Below, in pieces: positions 1 through 11,792 of a stretch of DNA of 64,000 nucleotides. Where the stretch lies: positions 62,001 through 126,000 of the forward strand of contig VXIS01000041.1 in the NCBI GenBank assembly GCA_008704415.1, written 5' to 3'. The number at the start of each line of letters is the position of its first letter. Position 1 is the stretch's first letter. The position numbers were made by a program, and so were the translations under genes. The stretch is from Sphaerosporella brunnea. Its lineage: Eukaryota > Ascomycota > Pezizomycetes > Pezizales > Pyronemataceae. Below the pieces are notes generated by a model. It was not told the origin of the DNA and searched no databases. It was given only the letters and a program-made list of their open reading frames with translations.

Positions 1-2155
1 GAGCCCAAGTCCTAACCAAATTGCGAGAAGTAGATATCATCTTCCCGCAAGAGTTCTGGACGGACAAAAGAACAGTCCAGGGTAACATCATCAAAACGCT
101 CTTGAGCCACACTCCTGCCGAGCGCCCTAGTAGTATGGAGCTTCTCAACTCTGGAAAGTTGCCATTCATGATTGAGGATAAAACCATCAAGCATGCATTG
201 CAGAGTCTCTCGGACCCAAATACTCCATACCATGCCCAGGTAATGCAAGCCTTGTTCTCCCAAAACACCAAGGAATACAAAAATCATACCTACGATACGG
301 ACAAGAACGAGGCTACTGCTCAAGATCTTTTGATGCAGAGCCTTGTCAAAGAACGTCTCAGCGACATCTTCCGTAATCATGGGGCTGTTGAGACCTCAAG
401 GCCCTTGTTGATGCCGAGAAGCAAGTTCTACCCTAGGAGTGACGTAGTACAGCTGATGGATCCCAACGGTACACTGGTGCAGCTTCCGTTCGACTTGACC
501 TTACCTCACGCCCGATTCCTGGCCAGATCTACTGCTCCTTCACCAAAGACATTCACTTTCGGCAATGTGTACAGAGAAAACTTTGGCGGTGGACAACCGC
601 GGAGTTACCCCGAAGTTGACTTCGATATAATCTCCTATGATTCGCAGGATCTCACCATGAAAGAGGCCGAAGTCATCAAGGTAATCGACGAGGTGATCGA
701 TGCATTCCCCAACATGAAGGGTGTGCAGATGTGTTACCATCTCAACCATTCAAGCCTTATCGAAGCTATTATGGAGTTCTGCCGTATAAGTTCGGCTGTG
801 CGGGGACCTGCTAAGGATATTTTGAGCAAGCTCGGCCACAGAGGATTTAACTGGTCAAAGATTCGTAACGAATTGGCCACTTCGAAGTTGGGCATTCTAC
901 CGACTTCTCTGGATGATCTTCAACGCTTTGACTGGCGCGACGAACCACAGAAAGCGTTTGAGCGTCTCCAGGAGATCTTTAACGGCGCTAAGACCATGGA
1001 CAAAATCAAGCCGGTGTTTGAGCATATCCGGTCTGTCATGGCATACCTGAGACTGTTCGGGGTGCATCGCAAGGTATATCTGAACCCGCTGGGTACTCAC
1101 AACGAGAGGTTTTACCGCGGTGGAATTTTGTTTCAGTGCCTCTATGACACCAAGAAACGTGATGTATTTGCGGCTGGTGGACGGTATGTTTTCACTCCAG
1201 CGCGCGAGAATGAAAGTGACTGACGCGGGTGATTAGATATGATTCACTCATCCAGGACCACCGTCCCAAGATGCACGGTCACGCTCAAGAGACCCACGCC
1301 GTCGGCTGCAACCTGGCCTGGGAGCAACTTTACATATCCATGTCCCGCTACAACCGCGGCTTGATCAATGCCGCCTCCTCCAAGCATGCGGCCGAGGACG
1401 AGCACCACATCATGGGTTCCTGGGCGACTCGCCGCTACGACGTGATAGTATCTGCATTCGACAGCGCTGCACTTCGCAGCTCGGGCATTTCGCTCCTGCA
1501 AGAACTCTGGGCCAACGGTATACGCGCCGAGCTGGGCAAGAACATCACGGGAATGGAGAGTCTGGTGCACCAATACAAGCACGATGGCGCTAGCTGGATC
1601 GTAACCGTGAAGCAAGGCCTCGTCAGCGGCGAACGCAGTCTTAAGGTCAAAAATCTGTACACTAAGCAGGATGTCGACCTTAAGAACTCGGAACTCGTGT
1701 CCTGGCTCAAAACAGAGCTGGCGGAGCGTGACCGCATGATGAGGACTCCTGCCAGTAAATTGGCTAGACATCATTCTACTGACATGACCCCGCGCGCGGT
1801 AGAGGAGGGCCATTCGGACATGGAGGTTCGCATCTGGGCCAGTGAACGCAAGGGCAGGAAGGTTAACCGTGCAGCTATCATTGAGGCCGCGCAGCGCTCT
1901 GCCGCAGAGTGTGCAGCTGCGTACTTGAAGTGTCCAGCTGTGGCGGTGGATGTGAGAGAGAACATATTGGAGGAAATACTCAGGGTGCACAGTGCTGATG
2001 GATGGAAGAAGTTGGTCCAGAATTTGCCTGCTACGGAAAGGAGTTACGTGCTTGAGGTACAGAAGCGTTTGGAGGAACTTAAGGGGGAGGGGCATAGGGA
2101 GGCTTGGGTTTACAGCTTCCGTTCTAATGGAGCTGGGATTGTGAGGTTGACTTGA
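1..2155 (+). CDS. GCN2: eIF2-alpha kinase Gcn2, C-terminal part (5' end outside window)
   Basis: Partial gene, open through the left edge; about 699 residues are visible. Exons 1-1183 and 1237-2155, joined by a 53-base intron (GTATGT..TTAG) that restores the frame G-R-Y-D-S. The visible protein starts in the kinase C-lobe (FPQEFW, then LLSHTPAERPSSMELL), followed by a histidyl-tRNA-synthetase-like domain (SRPLLMPRSKFY, LPFDLTLPHARF, FGNVYRENFGG) and the C-terminal ribosome/dimerisation region. Gcn2 senses uncharged tRNA through the HisRS-like domain and phosphorylates eIF2-alpha under amino-acid starvation; that is family knowledge. The frame is intact to a TGA stop. Identification is firm; the catalytic N-lobe cannot be judged here. 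Confidence 0.95.
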
Positions 2156-2526
2156 TAGCTCAGTATATCATGCTGGGTGATATTATATGACGTGAGCGTT
2201 ACTTCTCTGTATTTTTTACCGTTTTGTTTTTTTGCTGTTTTTTTTTTTTTTTTGCTTATGTGTATGGTATTATACTCTACTTATTCACTGTGGTGAAAGA
2301 AGAATTCATCATCAGTCGCAAGAATCACAACCTCTCACACACCATGAAAATCACAATTGGAATCCAGGCATGGTATACTCTATACACTTCTTTTCTCCGT
2401 CCCTCTCGCCAGACTCACCTTCGACAATCCAGCGCCCCTCCACAGGTAACAAGCCACAACACACCAGCCCCAAGACTTCTCAACACATCCCACCCCTTCC
2501 CTTCCAACCGTCTCCTCCGTCGCTTC
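2156..2526. other. intergenic, convergent 3' ends
   Basis: Stretch between the GCN2 stop and the end of the low-complexity minus-strand gene. It contains a T run at about 2240-2254. Overlapping short plus-strand frames show no recognisable protein. Confidence 0.5.
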
Positions 2527-3065
2527 CTATTCCTTCCCGGCGGCGGCAGCAACTGCGGCGGCAGCGGCTGTGGTGAAGACGATTGACGCGGCGAATGGCA
2601 CGACGAATAGAAGTAGTGCCACCACGTCGGAGTGCCGGGAGGATTGGCCATGTCGGTGTATTGTTGTTGTTGTTGTTGCTGTTGCAGTGGTGGGGGTGGG
2701 TGCGTCTTTTCGGGTTCTGGTGTAATTTCTGTAGAGGCAGACGCAGGAGGAGGCGGAGGAGGAGGAGGAGGAGAGGGTGTTGGCCGGTCTTTCTCAGCAG
2801 CGGCGGCGGCAACGCCGTCGACCTCACCGCCCGTGGACCCTTCGCTGGCCGTGACCCAGCCTGGTTCCTCCTCTTCTGCCACCGCCTCCTGCTCGCGCCT
2901 GCTGGGCCAGCTGGGCCATCGGCGGAGCACTTCCAGTTCCAGGTCCAGGTCCACGGCGGGCGACGGCGGGGCGGTTGGTGGGAAGAGGAGGACTGGGGGT
3001 ACTACTGGTGGTAGTAGCGGCGGACTTGCGGGCGGGGAGGGGAAGATTTGGAGAATTGTTGTCAT
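2527..3065 (-). CDS. candidate proline-rich, tail-anchored membrane protein
   Basis: Tentative two-exon model: 3065-2828 and 2678-2527 on the minus strand, donor GTGAGG, acceptor CAACAG, 129 residues. I see a proline-rich N-terminus, an acidic middle (around EEEEPGW) and, only after splicing, a strongly hydrophobic tail (VVALLLFVVPFAASIVF) followed by an alanine-rich end, as in tail-anchored proteins. Without splicing, the frame runs through a poly-proline and poly-glutamine tract (CAA/CAG repeats at 2661-2683) to about 2415 and has no membrane segment. The start could also lie upstream at 3263. I do not recognise a family. The plus-strand frames opposite consist of simple repeats and look like shadows. 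Confidence is low because composition is biased. Confidence 0.33.
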
Positions 3066-3500
3066 GGTGGTGGTGGTGATGGATATGGATCGTGATGGTT
3101 GTAAAAGGTTTGGAAGGTGGTTGTGGAGAGGGTGTGAGCTTTCGATAAGTGTCGTTTGTGCTTGTGTTACCGTCAGCGGGGCGGCACGGAGTGTAGATGA
3201 GTCGAGAACCGACAGCAGCTGCAGTAGCAGCGGGCGACGATCTTGCGTATGCTTGTTGACCATAGCGTCGACAAATTGAAGGGTATAGTGTCACGTCAAA
3301 CATGTCAACACAATCATCACGTAACGCACAAAGAATAAAGATAGAGAACAAAAGTGTAACCCCAGAAACAAAAAATCTGTTTCGTTCAAAACGCCAGCCT
3401 TGACCCATTTTTATCTGCTACAGAGAGACATGATGACCATTGCAAAGCATGAACAAAGATAGCAGATCTCCACCTACTCCTGAGCACCGGTAAGGGTCTC

Positions 3501-4157
3501 CTAATCCCTGCGGTTTCCACGGAAGCGGCGGGCACCCTGGTCCTGCTGCTGGGAGACAGCAACAACGGTGACGGGGATAGTATCGAACTGTTCTCTTGGT
3601 ATCAGCAATTTGTGTTATACAGTTTGGAAAGCTGTGTAACATACGCCGAGGGACTTGATCATCGCATCGGTGTCGTTGTCGACCTCGAGGGTTCCGGTCT
3701 CGCCGTTGGCATAGTCGAGAGCGGAGATCTCGGGAACGTACTGGTCCTTGCGCTCACGCTCCTCCTCCTGGAGCTTGAAGGAGATACCGCGGACGGGACC
3801 ACGCTGGATACGCTTCATCAAGTGGGTGGTGTAGCCAGCGATCTGGCAGCACCTTCATCAGCCTCTACTTCCTCCAGATCCTCCCCCCAATACACACGCA
3901 TCGTACACACCTTGTTCCTCAAGCGCTTAGAGGCGATGATGGCGATCTCATCGCAGATACGCTTGTTGGTCTCGAAGTCGAGGGTGAGCTTGGGGTAGTA
4001 CCGCTCAATGATGACCTTGGCGGACTTCTTGACGGTCTTAGTTCTAACTGTAGTTCGAAAACACCGCGTATTAGCCTTCTACCCTCAAACGAGGGGAGAC
4101 CCGCGGTGTGTGTAGATCGCGCAAGTCGGAATTTCGCAGGGACGTACCGCGGCCCAT
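3501..4157 (-). CDS. RPS17: 40S ribosomal protein eS17
   Basis: Four exons on the minus strand: 4157-4148, 4047-3911, 3842-3645 and 3587-3501, giving 143 residues. The first exon is only ten bases (M-G-R plus one base). The protein shows family signatures: [58 protein letters not shown] and [11 protein letters not shown]. The last exon encodes the basic, glutamine-rich fungal tail ending RRFRGNRRD. It is a structural protein of the small ribosomal subunit. Introns are GTACGT..CAG, GTGTGT..CAG and GTATGT..CAG, with phases that agree. Very confident; length equals the usual fungal eS17. Confidence 0.97.
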
Positions 4158-5229
4158 ATTGGAGGACTTTTAAGCTGTCGGTGGCTGTCGTGGGATGGGG
4201 TAAGATGGCGTTAGGTACTGGAGTCGCTGGTTGTCGTCGGGTCGGGTCGTCGTGGTTCAGGCGTCTGGGGGGGATTGTGCGTGGGAATGCCCGAAAATCG
4301 AAGTGTGTGTGTGAGTGTGCCGCAGCTTGGCGTGACTGCGCTTTTGCCGAGAACACGTGTATCTTGGCCGGGGCTACTCTAGAGTACTTGGTTAGCCGAG
4401 TGGGCAAACCCCCCCGCCGCAGCTTTCCAAGGCTTAAATAACCCAACCCACTTGGATTCTAGAAGCATGACTGCTGAAGCCTGATATAGATATCTACCGA
4501 TCCTGTCCGACCATCGTAGGGCTGAATCGGACAAAGCGGAGAAACATTTCTCTGACGTCGCGTATGTACTCGGTTTCTCTCGCTAGGCGGCGTGTTCTGG
4601 ATCCATGGCTCGTCTAGCTATAGATGCCCCGACATGTTAGGATGGAGCTTGTGGGTGACATCAGAAACTGCGTGGGTGCTTCTTTCTATGATAGTCTATC
4701 TTGAAGTGCACGCGCGCGAGCTAAGGTGACGCGCAAGCAGGAAAGACGCGTCCCCTTGGGAGTAGGTATTGCGATCTGACGCTTTCACGTTCCATACCCA
4801 AGCAAGCAGAGCACATCGTTCATTAAATCTCGCTTTGACGTCTTCGGAAACACATGCAACGCCAGCCATTCAGGTCGAAACAAACTCACAATACCACAAC
4901 ACCTGAAACGATTCACAGCAAGAGAGACAGATAGAAAGACGGAACAAGGTAGGTGTGCTCCTCTCTAGAAGACCAATCCTCCCCTTCTCAACGTACAGTG
5001 AGTCGTAGCACAACTCAACGAACCCATAAACCCATGAAAAAGAAAACAAGAAAAGAAATCGTAACAGAAAGAAAAAAGCACGCAGGTTGTTTCGTACGTT
5101 GACGTGATCCATTTCCCACTCCCATTATGTGCAGCTTTCAAGGGGGCGGGGGATTAAGTGGTCAGAATGAGTTTAGCGGCTGTAGCTTGAGTTAGTGAAA
5201 GTCTGTCATCAATCAGGCATCGGATGATC
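4158..5229. promoter_or_regulatory. RPS17 upstream region and SKP1 3' region
   Basis: About 1.07 kb between the RPS17 start and the SKP1 stop, both on the minus strand. It should hold the RPS17 promoter. I see no recognisable coding or RNA gene; the minus-strand frame near 4870-5112 is phenylalanine-rich and looks like untranslated sequence. Confidence 0.5.
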
Positions 5230-5912
5230 TTACTCCTCAGCCCACTCGTTCTCACGGCGGATCTGCTCCTCCTCCTCCGGTGTGAAATCGTTCTGAATGT
5301 TGAAGGTCTTGCGAATCTCCTCAGGAGACTTGCCCTTGATCATATTGGCAACAGTCTTGCAGCCAACATCCAAGAGGGGCTTGATGTCCAAATAGTTGGC
5401 AGCCTGGAAATAATCATGCATTAGAGCACACCCACGAACTTTGAGTTGGCTAGAATCGAACTTACAAGGATGATCTCGAAGAGCATCTCCTGGTCGACCT
5501 GCATGAATTTCTGATCCCACTCCTCGATATCAGTCGACCTCTTGCGGGAGTCGGACTCATCCTCGTTGGTAGCGGGGGCGTCGCCCTTGTGGTGCTCGCA
5601 CCACTCGATGACTTTCTTGAGGACTGCCTCGTTAACCTAGAGGGTCGAACGCAACGTTAGTGATGTTTGCCGATGGTCGCGAAGGGATGACGTCGGGGCC
5701 TACATTGGGGATGGGAATGGCCTCATCAACCTCGCCGACATCCTCAAGCATGTTCTTGATGAGGACGGAACGCTCAGCGACCTCCTTATCTGTTGTTGCC
5801 GACACGGTGAGATTAGCACGATGAGCAGTAGAGAGGATGGTGGCGGTGTTGACAGCTTACCAACGACAATGGTGGCCTGGTCAGAGCTCATAAGCTTGAT
5901 CTGGGAAACCAT
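5230..5912 (-). CDS. SKP1: Skp1, SCF ubiquitin ligase adaptor
   Basis: Four exons on the minus strand: 5912-5861, 5789-5704, 5636-5466 and 5403-5230, giving 160 residues. The N-terminus begins [17 protein letters not shown], the BTB/POZ-like part of Skp1. The C-terminus has the diagnostic [39 protein letters not shown] and final NEWAEE. Skp1 links F-box proteins to cullin-1 in SCF E3 ligases. All three introns have GTAAG/GTAGG donors and AG acceptors, and phases agree. Start chosen by family N-terminus. Firm identification. Confidence 0.97.
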
Positions 5913-7090
5913 CTTGAAAGTTGTTGCTAGGATTAAATCGAGGGAAGGTGGATGTGATGCTGTTCGGCGGGAGGGTTTATGAGGTGGTTGACAGTTGGTG
6001 GTGGTATGTGATGTGTGAGGGGAAGTAGATGCAGAGGACGAGGTTGGAACTTGGGTTAAGAGGCGAAGCAACTTTGAGGCTCAAGCTTGGCGTTAGGTAC
6101 GGATCAGCCAATTATAGTAGGGCGGGGCTATGCAAGTCGAATGGTTATGCAACAAGTCAAAGGGTTATGCAACAAGTCGAAGGGTTTACGACTGTGAACG
6201 AAGGCACACACCTGTAACCTGTAGCGCGAGAATCTGAAACTTCTGGGAAAAGAAAGAATGAATGAATGTGTTTTCCGATGTGACTTTGAAGAGAGTCAGA
6301 GGTTAGAAAGAAAGGATTGGGGGATCGAGTCGCGTTGGCGCGTTTGACACGCCGCATCACGCTCCGCTTTGGTTTGGGGGACGGGATCGGTCATGACGCG
6401 GGCGGCGCTTATCGATTGCCTCGGCAACGAGGATAAGCCTGCTTGATGCCCAACCGCTTTCCGCACGGCTGCTGAGGATGGTGGTTATACTACCACTCGG
6501 GCTGCGGTTGGCAGCGAAGCCTTGGGGCCCGGTATCCTCTGCATTTCGCACGATACATTGCGATTCAAGTAGAACTCGTTAGCTAGAAAGCAAGTAGGCA
6601 CTCAGGAAGCGTATGGACCGAGCAGGTACCAGCATGTACTGTGTATGCTCGTCTCTTTATCAGAAAAGGAAATGCAATTAACTAAACGACAGCTGCAGCA
6701 GGTAACACAGGCGCTCTCACTGGTCGATGTGAGAGTTGTCCCGCTGGTTTAAATTGCTTTGCAGCTAGCCACACAAGCCGCGGCCAGTCGTCGGTAGTCG
6801 GCGCTTGTAGCCATCCATTACATGCGTCCTTTAAGCGCACGCTCTAGCGTAGAGTAGACGCGTGCTGTACTTACTTTACCTACGTTTCCCAGATGAAATC
6901 TGAGTGCACGCGGGTGTGTCGGCATGACTTTGATGATCGCATCAACGTGGCTTGATCCCGCCGACCCCTCCAATCCCCACTAACTAGTGCCACTTCCCTT
7001 CGTCATTCTCTCTGACTCGACCACAACCCCCCCCCCAAAAGAGCTTGCGTGCGTGTCGCCGTCGCCGTCGCCCTGCCCCTCCCCGCGCCA
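5913..7090. promoter_or_regulatory. divergent intergenic region SKP1 / SMP3
   Basis: About 1.2 kb between two divergently transcribed genes, presumably holding both promoters. No supported gene. A short direct repeat (GCAACAAGTC AAGGGTT-type) occurs around 6147-6186. A poly-C run lies at 7027-7036 just before SMP3. Confidence 0.5.
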
Positions 7091-8722
7091 ATGTGGCGAA
7101 GAATATATTTGCTGCTTTTGGCAGTGCGGCTGTACTTTGCTCTGTCGCCGTCTTACATTCATCCCGATGAGCATTTCCAGGGCCCCGAAGTGATGGCCGG
7201 TAAGCTCCCGTCTCTGCGTCAGGATCATCAGATCTCGCTCTTGCCGCCGGGCTGGACTGGGCTGGACTGGGCTCGCTTGCATCTAGGGTTGTCTGATCAT
7301 GCATTCGTTTACTGACATATCCCGTGGAGGAACCATCTTTAACTGGCCCACCCACAAGACATGGGAATTCACAGCGGAAGCCCCCATTCGCAGCTTCTTC
7401 CCGCTATGGCTAGTCTACGGTCTGCCCATGACATTCTTCCACTGGATCAGCCCCGCGGAGCGAGCGCCGATAACGATCTTTTATATGCTGCGCACGCTGT
7501 TCTTCCTGTCATCTTTTGTACTCGGTGCGTCGGAGACAAACCACTCCCCGTCCATGAGCTGACCCTTTTGTCAGAGGACTGGGCGCTGCAAGAACTGATC
7601 TCTCTCCCGCGGCAACGCCATCTGACTCTCACCCTGCTCGCCAGCAGCTATGTGACCTGGACATACCAAACGCACACCTTTTCCAACAGCATTGAGGTCA
7701 TCGCGGTGCTCTGGTCGCTGGTGTTGATCGAGCGGATCGCAACCTCCAGGTCACCCGCTTTCCTCTCCCCCGCGCTTCTTGGCTTCACCGCGGTCTTCGG
7801 CCTCTTCAACAGGATCACCTTCCCAGCGTTCCTGCTCCTCCCAGCCTACCGCGTGATCCCACACATCCTGAAGCATCCGCTCACCTTGGCCCCACTGATC
7901 ATCACCGCTGTGATTACTGCCGCCTTAGCAATCAACGCCGACAGTGTACAATACTCCAACGGCAAGGGCTGGGTCATAACGCCTCTGAACAACCTCCTCT
8001 ACAACAGCCAAACCAAGAACTTGGCAGAACATGGCTTGCATCCCTATTACACGCACCTGCTTGCGAACCTGCCGCAGCTGCTAGGGCCAGCTCTGGTGCT
8101 TCTCCGACGGCCGCTGAACACCCCCGTTCTCTCAGCGCTGGGTGGACTGCTAGCCCTCTCCTTACTCCCGCACCAGGAAGCACGCTTCCTCCTGCCTTGC
8201 GTACCACTCTTGCTGACCTCCATGGCCCTCCCTCGGAGCACCAAGCTCAAGCGCGCCTGGATCGTTTCCTGGATCATCTTCAACACGGTCTATGGAGTGT
8301 TGATGGGGGCGTACCACCAAGCCGGGATTGTACCTGCACAAGCATTCCTTGCTTCCACCGACGTCAACATCACGGACGTCGTGTACTGGAAAACGTATAA
8401 CCCACCCACATGGCTACTGGGTCCCCGAAGCGCAACTATCAACACCACGACCTTGATGGGAGCACCAGTAGAAACACTACTGGCTACACTAAACAACAAG
8501 ATGGATTGCTCCAAGGAACTGTTTCTGGCAGCGCCGCTCAGTGCGACGGCGCTCGATCCGCTGGTGGAGGCTAAGGAGCTGGAGATTGTGTGGAGCACTA
8601 GGAGACATCTGAACATGGATGACCTGAATTTCGGCGAGGAAGGAGTAGTGGGTACGGTCAAGAGAGTTGTTGGAAGGAGGGGATTGGGTGTATGGAGAGT
8701 CAAGAGCAGAGAGTGCCCTTGA
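7091..8722 (+). CDS. SMP3: GPI mannosyltransferase 4 (Smp3-type, GT22)
   Basis: Three exons: 7091-7199, 7330-7524 and 7575-8722, giving 483 residues. The start ATG gives [10 protein letters not shown], a first membrane helix, then the luminal [11 protein letters not shown] motif (residues 24-34) with the Asp-Glu pair of the GT22 family. Many further hydrophobic segments follow, and the conserved [11 protein letters not shown] motif of GPI and Alg9/Pig-type mannosyltransferases. Smp3 adds the fourth mannose to the GPI core in the ER membrane. Intron 1 (GTAAGC..GGAG) restores E-V-M-A-G-T-I-F; intron 2 (GTGCGT..TCAG) restores L-E-D-W. Length is usual for the family. Confidence 0.93.
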
Positions 8723-9151
8723 GCAAGGGGGGAGGAGGTTGTTGCTTGCTTGATACCACATCTTTTTTTTTTTTTCTGTTCGAATCTCAACATCTCGGAT
8801 ACTACTTGATATTACTTTTCTTTAATGGGATGGGCGTAATGGGTAATTTTGAGGAGCGCCGTAGTGTTGGAACATCAATACAGGCTGCAATTTTTTGCAC
8901 ATATCCTCACAGTAAACATCCATAGCGAACACTGCTAGGGGCTAGAACATTAAGGGCATCGAGAATCGAGGCTGAGTGATATACGATGAAGCTGACAGAG
9001 TGCTTCCGGTCAAAGTTAGATACCTTCCCTTTCCAGTCTTTCCCTTGCCATTCATAGGTAGCACAACCCCCAGGTCAAGATCCCCGCATCCCCAAACTCC
9101 ACCACCTCTTTTCATCTACAACAGCACATATCGTCATTATCCTCAGCAACA
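8723..9151. other. intergenic SMP3 / DUF1349-like gene
   Basis: 429 bases holding the SMP3 3' end and the promoter of the next plus-strand gene. A T run lies at 8762-8775. Nothing else seen. Confidence 0.4.
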
Positions 9152-9745
9152 ATGAGCAGCAACTCAGCGTGTCCCAGTCTCTTCCCCTGGAACACGAACC
9201 AAGTGGCACCCATCTCATTCCCTTTCACCTTCAGCATACCTCCACGTACCGACCTCTGGCAGAAACCGCCGTCCACCATTTCCCGCACGCAACCAACATT
9301 CTACACACCACTTCCCCTATCCTCTCTCTGCAGTGCAGCCGTCAAGGTATCCCTCACGCCATCAGCTCTCTACGACCAAGCCGGCATCGTTCTGCTATGG
9401 CCCCGCAAACTGGAGCGTTGGATTAAAGCCGGCATCGAGTTCGTGGATGGGGAATTGAAGCGGTCGGTTGTGGTTACGGGAGTGGGGGGCTGGAGCGATT
9501 GGAGTGTTTCTGGAGCGGTGGAGTTTGGTGAGGAGGTTGAGGTCCGCATACGCAGGGAAGGGGGGATGGGATCGGCCCTGGTGGTTAGCTGTTTTGGTGA
9601 CGTGGTGAGGGAAGTTCAATGGGTTTTTGCTGGGGAGGAAGGGGAGGCGGAGGAGGTTTGGGTCGGGTTTTATGGGGCGCGACCGGCGGAGGTAGGAGAG
9701 TCTCTGCAGGTCAGAGTCCATAGCTGGGAAGTGGTGACTTGTTGA
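9152..9745 (+). CDS. DUF1349 / concanavalin-A-like fold protein
   Basis: Single-exon frame of 197 residues starting at an ATG after CAACA. The sequence resembles the small fungal DUF1349 proteins with a concanavalin-A-like beta-sandwich (related to the C-terminal module of beta-xylosidases): aromatic-rich N-terminus with WQKPP, then VSLTPSALYDQAGIVLLWP, WIKAGIEFVDGE, SVVVTGVGGWSDW and a C-terminal GFYGARPAE. The order matches my memory of the family; I could not align it. No signal peptide is visible, so it is probably cytosolic. The biochemical role is unknown; carbohydrate binding is only an inference from the fold. Confidence 0.75.
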   Translation: MSSNSACPSLFPWNTNQVAPISFPFTFSIPPRTDLWQKPPSTISRTQPTFYTPLPLSSLCSAAVKVSLTPSALYDQAGIVLLWPRKLERWIKAGIEFVDGELKRSVVVTGVGGWSDWSVSGAVEFGEEVEVRIRREGGMGSALVVSCFGDVVREVQWVFAGEEGEAEEVWVGFYGARPAEVGESLQVRVHSWEVVTC

Positions 9746-10234
9746 GGGGGCTGTTTGTTGAAGCGATTGGCCTCTTCCTGTTGAATGGAAAGGTTTCGTC
9801 TCTGCGAATAAAGAGTGGAGAAATCGTCCTTTTCCCTCAGCAACGTGGGGGCACACTTGGATGGGCCACACACGAGTGAGAATGCATGTTTCAGCTGTTC
9901 GAACAAGGGCGGGATGGATCTCCCATCTACTCTAAAGTAGGCTCACCGGCAATCGCGGAGTTTCTCCAGCCACGGCACCTAAACTGATTCTGCGGTGTCC
10001 AGCTCCTGACCCAGCGACTATCTCAGGAGTCCCAAGGAAGGAGAGCGAGAAGGCATCACAACATAGCAAAGACGGAAGAAACCGCCTGGGCGCGTCTCAG
10101 GCCTGAGGACATACTGATGCATGGCTGGTTGGACTGCACAATGCATATGGCTCTTGAGGATAGCATTTTATTTTTATTTTTTTTAGCCATGGCCATGCAT
10201 AGGATATTGATGACCATAGCCATCTGGATACGAC
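9746..10234. other. intergenic
   Basis: About 490 bases after the DUF1349-like gene. I see no coding potential on either strand that is not a shadow. Confidence 0.4.
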
Positions 10235-10687
10235 GTTTCTCGGCATACACCAGCACCAGCAGAAGACAGCGGTGGCTTCTCGCTTTTTCCAGCTGCGCCT
10301 TGGAAAAGCCCCGACTACACCGCACCGGCCGCAGGGGAGATGACAAGTGCTGGTGGTGCGGCAGTGGCGCCGTCCAGACACGCGACCATCTCTTCAAGTT
10401 TTGTAAGAGGTGGAAGAACGAGCAGAGGGACGGTCAAGGAGGTGACGAAGGAGAAGCAGCAGAGTCGGTGGTCGGTAACCCCGACCTCCGCGCTACTTGC
10501 AGATGATCGGTGCACGGAAGCTGTGATAGACTTCCTAAACACCACCAAGGTTAGAGCATGGCGTTATTGTGACAAGTCCGTAACCTTAGCGTAGCCTTTC
10601 CTTAGTGCTACTAGCTACGAGTCTCCTGGGCACGCTTTTGTCATGGCCGCAAGCGGCGGCATACGATATGCTTACAACAAACAAAAA
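10235..10687 (+). mobile_element. decayed 3' end of a Tad/I-like LINE retrotransposon (copy 1)
   Basis: Frames near 10260-10590 give DDKCWWCGSG, TRDHLFKFCKRW and, after a frameshift near 10470, LLADDRCTEAVIDFL. This is the cysteine-histidine tail that follows the RNase H region in fungal Tad-like LINE ORF2. The same blocks occur at 45.3-45.7 kb. The 3' end carries CATGGCCGCAAGCGGC at about 10642-10657 and an A-rich tail (ACAACAAACAAAAAC). Frames are broken, so this is a dead 5'-truncated copy. The left boundary is uncertain. Confidence 0.75.
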
Positions 10688-11792
10688 CACCAGCCCCACG
10701 TGACGCACCCAAGTCAATCCCCCGCATTCTCGGTTATACCCGCGGAACCTGAGTGCTCGGGCCCCTCAACTTAAACCTTTCGTCTCTCCATCGACAAAGA
10801 ACCGCTTTTTCTCACTTACCGCTGGAGTCGGGCCAATTGGGCTTCAGTAAGCACACTGGCACCAATTGCGTGGAAGAGCGCTTGCCCCCTGCCTGACATA
10901 CGTATGTACGCTGTGATCGGCGCGGGGTGTGTGTGCACAGCAGAGGCTGCCATTCGTCGTGCGAGAAAACAAACACTAGAGTACCTGAGTCAGGAGGTTG
11001 GAGGCCCGAGGGGAAGAACGGCATCTCCGGGATGCATAAGGTTGTGGTTGCGGTTGCGGGATGGGACAACTTCGATCGACAAGCCAACTCCATCAACAGG
11101 CCCCGACTCGACTCGGTCCGCTACCTACTTTATGTCATGGAGTTGGTATATCTCCTTGAGAAGCGTCTATCTAGGAGAGACAGGCGCGGACATTTGCGAT
11201 GTTTTCGTTCATGGTCCGAAACCGTGGAAAGACGTAGAGAGCCTATCCAGGTATCTGTGTCTACCGTGTGGGCGTTACAGCTATCACCAACTGACTCTCC
11301 CATCTCTGCCCCCATTTCATGGTGGGAAGAAAAAAAAAAGTGCTTTTTGTTGTCGTGGTTGATCGACGGCGCTGGTTCGTGTTGGTTCCTTCTTCACCAG
11401 TCAACATGCGGAGGATGTCTCTGATAAGCGCCCACTCGACGGCATAGAGTAGTCACGTCTGCAGAGAAAAAAAAAACAAAAACCATGGGAAAATACTGAA
11501 TTTGGGTAAATACGCCGCTGCAAAGCACGGGAAAGGCGTCTCTCGCTTGGAACTTGCTTTCACCAGCGGGGCGGGGAGGGGCTTTCCGTGGAATATAATA
11601 TGCCAGAAGATGCTTCGCCTCACCGATTCAAAGACGTCGACTTTCTCAAACTGACAGTTTCCCGAAGGCAGGCCTGCTGGTGTCTATATTCTATTCATTC
11701 AACATTCAAAACAGGACTGGTTCCCTGTGGCTGCCAAACAAACATTTGAAGCCCCTTCAACTATGATCGCACCTCCTCGGCGGAAACCCACC
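10688..11792. other. intergenic
   Basis: About 1.1 kb. Two overlapping plus-strand frames (10904-11424) have no recognisable motif and biased composition. The last part should hold the promoter of the gene starting at 11793. Poly-A runs at 11331-11339 and 11466-11475. Confidence 0.4.

Noticed and set aside
1244..2095. 283-codon minus frame
   Set aside because: Antisense shadow of GCN2.
2583..3279. plus-strand frames rich in Arg, Gly or Cys
   Set aside because: They are translations of GGA/TGT repeats opposite the minus-strand candidate; no natural residue balance.
10904..11424. two overlapping plus-strand frames
   Set aside because: No motif, mutually overlapping, no conserved-looking stretch.
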